From assembly GCA_025766275.1 (NCBI GenBank), contig JAFKAC010000008.1:1488001-1552000 (forward strand): a DNA stretch of 64,000 nt, given 5' to 3'. Shown here one piece after another: positions 56,930-64,000 of this stretch. The notes under the pieces were generated by a model. That model did not search any database. It saw nothing but the letters and a program-made list of their open reading frames with translations, and was not told the origin of the DNA. Position 1 is the stretch's first letter; every line of letters starts with the position of its first letter. This DNA is from Lactarius indigo. Taxonomy: Eukaryota > Basidiomycota > Agaricomycetes > Russulales > Russulaceae. The translations under genes were made by a program, and so were the position numbers.

Positions 56930-59900
56930 CTGCTATGAACGACCCCCTCCCCACCTCTGTCCCTTGTCTTGACCCTACTGGCTCCAACTGGGCTATCTTC
57001 AGCATGCACTTCCAGGAAGCTATGGAGGCCAATCAGAAATGGACTCACTTCACTGGCAAGTCCCAATGTCCCATTGTGGCTGACCTGAACAAGCCCATGG
57101 CTGATGAGAAGAAAGCTATCAACAAGTGGACCCAGGAGGAGACCATTGCCAAGTACCTCCTCTCTCAGTGCCTCCCCAATTCCACTGCTGTTCGCTTGAA
57201 GTCACTCAATTCTGCCAAAGAGTGCTGGAAGAAAGTAACCACCAAGTTCAGTGTGAAGAGTCAGTATGCGGAGACCAACATGCTCACCACCTTTTCTGAA
57301 ATGTGCTGCCCACATGGCGGGGACATTTACATGTTCCTCAGAGAAATGTGCATGAAGTGTGAGGAGCTTGCAGCTGTAGGTGTCACTGTATCTGAGAAGG
57401 AGTACCAGTCAGCAATAATCAAAGCCATCCTGGATGAGATGTCCAAGTTCGCCTTAGGCCTACTCACCACTGCTCGTGTCCTGTCCCCTGCCACCTCCAT
57501 TGACCCCAAACTTCTGATCAACCACATCTCTAAAGAGGCCAACCACTTGGCAGCGTGGTGCAAACAAGATGGTGGCCCATCTGGCAAAGGAAAACAGCAT
57601 CAGTCCCAAGATAAAGCTATGGTGGCCACTCACAGTGAGGGGAGAAGAAATGCCACAAGGGCAAGTGCCATAATTGTGGCAAGCAAGGCCACTGGGCACG
57701 CGAGTGCCAGTCACCAAAGAAGGACAGTCAGTCCAATCAAAACTCTAACCAGTTGTTGTTGTCAGGGAAAACCAGTCAGCTGCTGACCTACCAAAACATG
57801 ACCAAGACAGAGAACAAGCCCATTGGGTCTGCCAATGCCATGGTGGCCCCTGAGGATGATGCTGGTGCTGAGGGTTGGACATCTGTCAAGCCAGATGGGT
57901 GTTGGTCTGCCATATTTGACAGCAACATCCTTGAGTCCCAAGTTGACTCCTCCATCACTCCAGGGGGTACCAAGACAGGGGCGAGTGCCATGACATCAGG
58001 CGGGCTTGCAGCAGCTGCAATCGTGCCAGTGGAGGGGGCAGAGTCACCCCAGATTAAGCTATATGATTCTGGGGCTACATGCCACATATCACCTTACCAT
58101 GCCAATTTTCTGACCTATCATGCCCTTGACCTGCTGGTATACTTGAATGTGGCCAATGGCCAGCAGTTCCCGGCTGTTGGCATGGGCAATATGGTTGTCA
58201 GCACACCAAATGGGGGAGGAGAGTCCAACCTTACCCTTGAGAATATCTTGCACACACTGTCAGTTGGCTACATGCTGGTATTGCTCAGGGCCTTGGACAG
58301 CCTGGGCTACCCCATTGCAATTGGCAATGGGCACCTTGACATCCACTCCAGTGCAGGCAGTTGCCTTGCTCACATTGCACGGATGCCACATGGGCTGTAC
58401 TGCATTTCCCATGAGGACGACAGTGGTTACACTGTTGAGGTGGTGAGCGTCATGGAGCTCCACTGTCAAATGGGGCATATTGTGCCTGAGAGTGCACATA
58501 AGCTCGTTGCCAATGGCCTTGTCACTGGCATCGCCCTTGACCCAAACTTGCCAATCGAGCACTGCAAGGCATGCATCTTCATGCATGCAACCTGCCAGCC
58601 CATCCCAAAAGTTTGCATCAGTAATCAAGCACAGAACTTCAGCAATGAAGTACATACCAACATCTGGGGCCCAGCCCCAGTCTCCACATGCCAAGGTTGC
58701 CACTACTTCATCACATTCACAGATGACACAACTCAGTACACCTGTACCTACCTGCTTGCAGCCAAGAGCGACACCTTCTTGATGTGATGACTCACTGTCA
58801 CTCGACAGGGAAGTCACGATGTAGGTGGGGACTGGGGGCTGAAGGTGGGTGTGGAGGGTGATGTGAGAAGGCAGAAGGACACAAGGCGCACTTTGGCTCA
58901 AAGAGGAGTAGTGGCATGTGATGAGTGGGGCACTTGAAGAAGCTGAGAGGCAAAGGGAGGATGTCACAAGTGGACAGTCTGAGGGACTGTCCGATAGATT
59001 GCACTAGCTTATATACTACAGGGGGTGGTCTGTGCGTAGGTTTAGGGCAGGCTTAGGGCCTGTCCACAAGTGCTGTGCAATACTGCAGATTGGAACATTC
59101 CAGAGATAACCATTAATACTGTCCAATCAGAATAAAGAATAAGCATGGTATGACTGTGCCACAGTCAATGATGCCATATGGCACCATAGTGGCATGATTC
59201 CGCAGCAGCTGCAGAACCCGTGATCGATACATGTGTTCCTTGTGACTTGGTTGATTATCTTTGTTGATTGATAAACGATCAACTGTTGATTGGTACACAT
59301 GCGCATACACATGTGACTTGGAAAGACAGGGTAATCACATGATCATTGGAGAGCGAATTTCAAACTCCGATTTCGGATTTCCCCTTTAGGAAGTCGATGA
59401 CATAAGCCCGGCCCAATCCGGACTGGTCCTAAGCGCCTTGAGTCATGACCAGGTTTATAGGTTCATGACACTTGACCTATTGCCAGTTTGAGGTGTGGGT
59501 GAAGATGCAAGACCACTGCAGCACAATCAAAGTCTTGAGGTCCGACCATGGTGGTGAGTGCCTGAGTGAGGAATTTAATGCTCACCTCACAGCCACAGGC
59601 ACTGCCCACTGGCTCACTGTCCACAACATGCCACAGTTGAACAGTGTTGCCGAGTGTCTCAACCAGATGCTTGTTGAGAAGATGCATGTGCTGCTCCATA
59701 TGGCCAGCCTTCCCCAGAGCATGTGGGGGGAAGCTCTCCAACACTCAATGTGGCTCAAGAACCACACTTCCATGTGGGCTCTTGGAGGCTGAATGCCCTG
59801 GCAGGCACTGTACAGAGGGCCTCCCAGCCTGTCTGGCCTGAAGCAATTCAGGGAGACCATCTGGGCGCACAACCCAGATGGCTCCAAGCTCACTCCTTGT

Positions 59901-60368
59901 GCTTTCAAAGGGAAGTGGCTGGGTGTAGATGTTGAGTCACGCAGCCATTGAGTTTATTGGCTGGCCACCAAAGCTGCCAGTGTTGAGAAAAATGTCTATT
60001 TTGCTGTGGCTGAGCAGCTCAAGGGGGAGAAATTTGATGTACCCACCTCCAAAACTTTGTGTGAGCCATGTGCCACATCAATACCACTGCTGTCACCCCC
60101 ACCACCTTCACCCACTGCACCCTCACAGCCTGCACCAGCACCAGCACCCCCCTCCTGGCAGTCATCACTGTTGTTGTCGTTGTTGCTGTCTGAGGTTGAA
60201 TCAATGTTGCCAGAGCCAGAGCCAGAGCCAGAACACACCACTCACATCTGCAGACCATCTTGCATCATGCAAGAACTCCAAGCTGGCATTGGTGTCACCT
60301 CTACACACCGTTCAGACCCAGTAATACCCAGGGGGATTTCCATCCCTGGGAGTTTTGCTGAGGAAGAT
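56930..60368 (+). pseudogene. Gag-pol of the outer (plus-strand) copia element
   Basis: Continues the element whose LTR and primer site lie at 48410-49013. Gag starts MNDPLPTSVPCLDPTGSNWA at 56935. A frame change near 57620-57680 leads to the zinc knuckle CHNCGKQGHWAREC (57674-57715). The protease motif LYDSGATCHISPY lies near 58060-58100. The gag-pre-integrase module ELHCQMGHIVPESAHKL...CKACIFMHATC is at about 58455-58590, and the integrase core starts HTNIWGPAPV. The frame is cut by LTR 58783-59470, resumes with TYCQFEVWVK and RSDHGGE, has a TGA near 59790 and another near 59950, and ends in EPEPEPEH and SFAEED at 60368. There copia homology stops because another element begins. RT and RNase H are not in the window. 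Confidence 0.88.
58783..59470 (-). mobile_element. Solo LTR, family B
   Basis: Reverse: TGTGATGACTC...GTTCATGACA, perfect duplication CTTGA (58778-58782, 59471-59475). Interrupts the outer copia integrase. Fixes the true ends of family B. Confidence 0.95.
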
Positions 60369-60371
60369 TGT

Positions 60372-61165
60372 TGTTACACTCACACTGGCATAGTGTCTGA
60401 CTTGGATGTTCTGTGGGAACACAGTGCCCCAAATTATCAGCCAACTTATGGGGAAGGGCAAATACAGCCAAGGCATCCCCCTAGTCAACAGAGGTACTAG
60501 CAGCACTCTATCAGGCAAGAGCACTGAGAGGCAGAAAATGGCAGAGAAGAGAGGGGAAGAGATGGCAAACAGCCCAGCTCAAAAGATGAAGGGGAAGGCA
60601 GCCGCAGACAGCAGGTGTGATTCCACAAAGATCTCAAGCTAATGAACAGGGGATACAAGCTACCCTACTTATACTTGCTAGCTGTAAGGTTCAAACTCAG
60701 AAACCCTAATACAACAATCCTAGGGTGAGTAATCGTACAGTAAGAGTGTCATTGGGAATGTGTGAGTATCAGTCAGCATACAGTCAGTTAACCAATCAGA
60801 GAAGAGCATCAGTCATCTTTATCATAACAGTGTAATCATCTATGAGTAATCCACAGCCAGTATCAGTTATCAGGTATGAAACATCAGTCAGCCAGGCACA
60901 AGCTCATCTGGACTCATCTGGTGCATTCTAGCCAGGTCACATGCTGGGGTCATGTGACATGCATCTTTGATTTTGCTTTAATCCAGGCTGGTGGAACCTA
61001 CACATCTGCTGGTTATCACAGGAGGTCCAGTGGTATTGTGGGCTGGGACACTTAGCTTGTGGTTTGTGGCTTATCTCAGCCTTTTCTTCTTCTTCTTCCT
61101 CTTTTTCTCATGATTGTGTCCTTCATATCGCTGTTTGCTGGGGTTGTGAGGGTAGGACTGTAACA
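60372..61165 (-). mobile_element. Solo LTR, family C
   Basis: Perfect terminal inverted TGTTACA...TGTAACA, 794 bp, perfect duplication ATTGT (60367-60371, 61166-61170). TATAAGTAGGG on the minus strand near 60666. Confidence 0.95.
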
Positions 61166-61249
61166 ATTGTAATGCCACTACAGAGGCATTAAGTATGACC
61201 TGTACTAAGTCAGTCAATACACAGTAGTACAAGCTCCAAAGCTTGACTT

Positions 61250-61866
61250 TGATGAACAGCACACATGGAGGACATACTCACAGAGGGACAAAGTGTTCTG
61301 TGGTGAGATATGAGGAGTGGCTGGAAGCAGCAAACAGGAAGTCAAGCAGTGGAAGCAAGATGGTAGTCTGGCACACAAACAGTGAGAACTGATATTTATA
61401 CATTGGAGAGTAGAAGACATACCTGGCACACAAACAGTGAGAACTGATGTGGACCAGGAGCATACATGGTACACTACTTATACTGTTTACAGGAGTGACA
61501 CTACTACAAGGGATGTAACATAGAGTCACATAGTACAAGAGACATTGTTCTACATGTGGACAAAAGGGATGTACAAATGGAGAACAAGGAGCGTAAGAAC
61601 AAAGAAAGTCCAGACTAAGATGATATCATAATGACATCACAATAAGGATATATCTAAAGAGAGAACAAAGGCGTAGTACAATGACAGTTCTAGAGGAGTC
61701 CACATGATGTCATGGTACAGTGATGTCATAGATAAGAAAATACAAGGTGTCCAAGATTGTACAGATCAAATCTAATCTAAAGCGGTCCTAATTAATCTAC
61801 AGCAGTCCATATCTGTAAGTCTGGTCCTGTTAGAGCCGCTAAATGTGCAAGGGTCACTTATCAACA
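61250..61866 (-). mobile_element. Solo LTR, family A, long form
   Basis: Reverse, perfect duplication GACTT (61245-61249, 61867-61871). Intron-like segment 61368-61422 on the minus strand (GTATGT...CCAG). Inserted in the family-H LTR. Confidence 0.95.
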
Positions 61867-62106
61867 GACTTCAGTAGGATGATGCACAAGGATCACAAGG
61901 GCAAAGGCCACTTGGATCATAGAGGAGATGCTAAGGTGCAAAGACCTAGCAAAAGCGGGGATTTGGGAGACAAGGAATGTGCAAAGGCAGTTTTTGTTAG
62001 ATGAGTGTAGTATTTACACAAGAAGTCTAGTCTACCGTACAAGCTAGGTAGACCTACGCTTAAATAACTGACAAGGTGTATGTACTGTACAAATATATGG
62101 TGTCAC
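61867..62106. other. Middle piece of the family-H LTR
   Basis: Lies between two family-A insertions; no gene. On the minus strand it reads through AGTTATTTAAGCG, a possible promoter element of the family-H LTR. Confidence 0.4.
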
Positions 62107-62661
62107 TGATAAACAGCATAGCTAGAGAATCATACTCACAGTGGAACAGGGAGTACTGTGGTGAGATATGAAAGCACAGGGAAGCAGTTGACAGAGATAT
62201 CTTGCAGGTAAAGCAAAGGGTGTCTGGCACACAACAGAGTGAGAACTGATGTGGACCAGGGCATACAGAGTACTCTACTTATACTATACAGAGGTGTGAC
62301 ACTAGTACAAGGACAGTAACATAGAGTCACGGAATACAAGGAGCGTTGTTCTTCATACAGGACAAAAGGAGTGTACTAAAGGAGAACAAGGTGACTAGAA
62401 CAAAGAAAGTCTAGACAATCATGATATCATAATGACATCACAATAAAGATAACGCTGCAAAGAGAACAAAGGATGGAGTACAATGAAATGTCCAGAGTGT
62501 TCTACATGATGTCATTGTACATGATGTCATAGATAAGCTAAGAAGTCCGAGATTGTACAGATCATATAATCTAATCTACAGGTCAATATATCTTATCTAA
62601 AGCAGTCCATATCTGCAAGTCCTTTTAGAGCCGCTAAGTGTGCACAGGCTACTTATCAACA
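62107..62661 (-). mobile_element. Solo LTR, family A, short form
   Basis: Reverse, perfect duplication GTCAC (62102-62106, 62662-62666), 555 bp. Ends TGATAAACAGC at the left. Over its first half nearly identical to the long-form LTR 55527-56131, but without the GTA...CAG segment. Confidence 0.95.
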
Positions 62662-62935
62662 GTCACAGCCTTAAAGGGGAACTAAGGGAAATACATAAAG
62701 AGAACAAGGACAAGTCATAGAGAGAACAAAGGTGAATCATGTGGGCTCATGTGTGATCAGGGGTAAGGCAGAAACTAGCACATGTTAAGCTTTATCAAAA
62801 GAGATTGTTGATAAGCAGGGCACATGATAGGAACCAATGAAACATAAAGTCCACATAATCATACAGGGCTCGTAAAGTGTTGGGAATGGGGTAGTAAGTC
62901 AAAGAAAGGACAAGTCCAAGAAAGAATTTGTCACA

Positions 62936-62948
62936 TTACCCCCCATCC
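62936..62948 (-). promoter_or_regulatory. Polypurine tract, family-H element
   Basis: On the minus strand GGATGGGGGGTAA directly precedes the LTR start TGTGACAAATTC, mirroring the tract at 17817-17829. Confidence 0.65.
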
Positions 62949-62969
62949 AGGTTTGAAGACACCTTGTCT

Positions 62970-64000
62970 TCAGGACTTGGGGTCGATCAAGATGTAAATG
63001 TCAGTGTCCAGGTTGTTCTCTGGCCACTCTGACACATCTTGGGGACAAAAGTGTGTGTGTAGGAAGAGAAAGGGACCATGTGCTCCACACTTGCAGCACA
63101 TCTCATATTGAGGGCAGTGGATTTTGTCATGGTTAGCATTGGAGCAGAAACATCGCCCACACCATCATCCTTGAGTGTTAGCTGTGATGGTTGGTGGGGA
63201 GGGTACTATGAAGGATGTTGTCTCCTTGGGGGGGGGGGCTGCCTGCCATATACATTCCTCCACTTGCTGCGTGGTGATGACTTCTGCAACCATGTCGGCC
63301 TGCCAAAAGATGCATCGGTGTGACTGATGCTCTTGGCTTTGGCAGTGTCAGCATGCAAGCCGAGGCCTTGTGGGGCAATCATGCACAAGGTGGCAGGGGC
63401 TGTTGCAATGGTAACATCACCATCTATGGGGTTTTTCATGGAGTTGGGGAAACTCAACTGGCCCTCTGCATTGAGGAGAGAGGGGGATGGCGTAGCAGGA
63501 GAAACATTGTGGGGTTGGGAGGGCAGTGAGTCATGCATATTTGTTGGTGATGAGAGTGAGGGCCCCAGCATACTGTAGGCATCATTTGGTTCCTGCTAAC
63601 ATCATGTCCACAGTGAGTTGTTCAGACCTGAGTTTTCGGGCCATGTCCTCCAGTTCTTCATGCCTCTGGTCCAGCTCCTTCATTGCAGCAAGCCCCATGC
63701 GAAGTCACATCACTTCAGCTGTAAGTTGTGGCATATTGAACTCAACCAGGGTTTCATTGAGGGCACATGTTTGGATGTTGTTTGGGTCGAAGAACTGGAG
63801 TTGCTCAGCAGAGAAGGGGGGGGCAGAGACACTAGGGTGTAGAGTTGACAGGTAGACTGTTTCTCCATAGCAGGGCTCCCCTTTCCCTGGTATCAAGCCC
63901 TAGCAGCTCCTTGAAGACCTTAGGAGTTGTTGCACACAGTGCTGATCTGACTTGGCTGTCATCTGCCATGTGACAGGAAGCCATTACAGAATACCATGCC
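62970..64000 (-). pseudogene. Gag-like protein with two CCHC knuckles, family-H element
   Basis: Runs in from beyond the window end. About 63890-63705 reads FSAEQLQFFDPNNIQTCALN; then EELEDMARKLRSEQLTVDMM is helical. A first zinc knuckle CYHCNSPCHLVHDC lies near 63417-63376 and a second, CFCSNANHDKIHC with YEMCCKCGAHG, near 63160-63080; both fit C-x2-C-x4-H-x4-C. The stop is TGA at 62972-62970, only about 20 bp before the polypurine tract. Frame changes and TGA codons near 63530, 63355 and 63165 show decay. No protease, RT or integrase lies between gag and the 3' LTR, so this copy is gag-only or has lost pol. Confidence 0.6.

Larger units (their letters stand above)
60369..62935 (-). mobile_element. 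3' LTR, family H, with three nested LTRs
   Basis: On the minus strand it starts TGTGACAAATTC at 62935, after a polypurine tract, and should end GGCATTACA at about 60369, where it abuts copia codons GAG GAA GAT. The pieces are 62935-62667, 62106-61867 and 61249-61171; the rest is family-A LTRs (62107, 61250) and a family-C LTR (60372) sitting three bases from its end. Summed length is about 590 bp. The left end is inferred from the TGT...ACA ends and the loss of copia homology; the matching 5' LTR would be beyond 64000. Confidence 0.55.

Overview
The window looks like a transposon-saturated, gene-poor piece of a filamentous fungal genome, most likely a basidiomycete of the Agaricomycetes. The grounds are short GT...AG introns of about 50-70 bp, RING and coiled-coil gene fragments in several exons, and the kinds of Ty1/copia, Ty3/gypsy and Tad-like LINE sequences seen in mushroom-forming fungi. 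The species cannot be named from the sequence. I see no bacterial, organellar or phage signal, no rRNA or tRNA gene and no CRISPR array.

Layout. 1-2.2 kb: a minus-strand ORF of short peptide repeats, split by a solo LTR. 2.2-5.9 kb: a LINE ORF1, a zinc-cluster-like gene and a truncated two-exon gene. 5.9-10.1 kb: an LTR followed by a stop-ridden Ty3/gypsy pol. 10.4-16 kb: a series of minus-strand multi-exon genes, several pierced by LTRs. 16.3-19.6 kb: gypsy LTRs, a polypurine tract and a gag fragment. 19.6-38 kb: the quietest part, with weak multi-exon gene candidates (an apparently tail-anchored coiled-coil gene, a RING-finger remnant, a coiled-coil gene), a small microsatellite and one more LTR. 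38-48.2 kb: a duplicated 1.2-kb segment and the plus-strand member of an inverted pair of decayed paralogous genes (the other member is at 30.2-31.9 kb). 48.4 kb to the right end: a deeply nested retrotransposon pile.

The pile reads as follows. A plus-strand Ty1/copia element starts near 48.4 kb. A second copy of the same family, in the opposite orientation (49025-56924, target duplication CCCTG), landed 11 bp after its primer-binding site, so the first element resumes at 56930. The inner copy was later hit by two solo LTRs, a truncated LTR with a deletion, and a 1.1-kb unrelated insertion. The outer copy was hit by another LTR and by a gag-bearing element whose 3' LTR (60369-62935) was itself hit by three more LTRs.

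The most striking component is LTR family A (TGTTGATAAG...GTTCATCA): ten solo LTRs and one fragment, with no internal region in the window. Nine of the ten have perfect 5-bp target duplications. They fall into two length classes that differ by one 52-55 bp segment beginning GTA and ending CAG, which looks like an intron lost precisely from the short class. Several LTRs interrupt reading frames that become continuous when the LTR and one target duplication are discounted. The two LTRs of the inner copia differ almost only by transitions, many as TG in one copy facing CA in the other, which is the trace of decayed methylated CpG.

Coordinates of LTR ends and target duplications were read base by base. 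Exon boundaries of the multi-exon genes are approximate.
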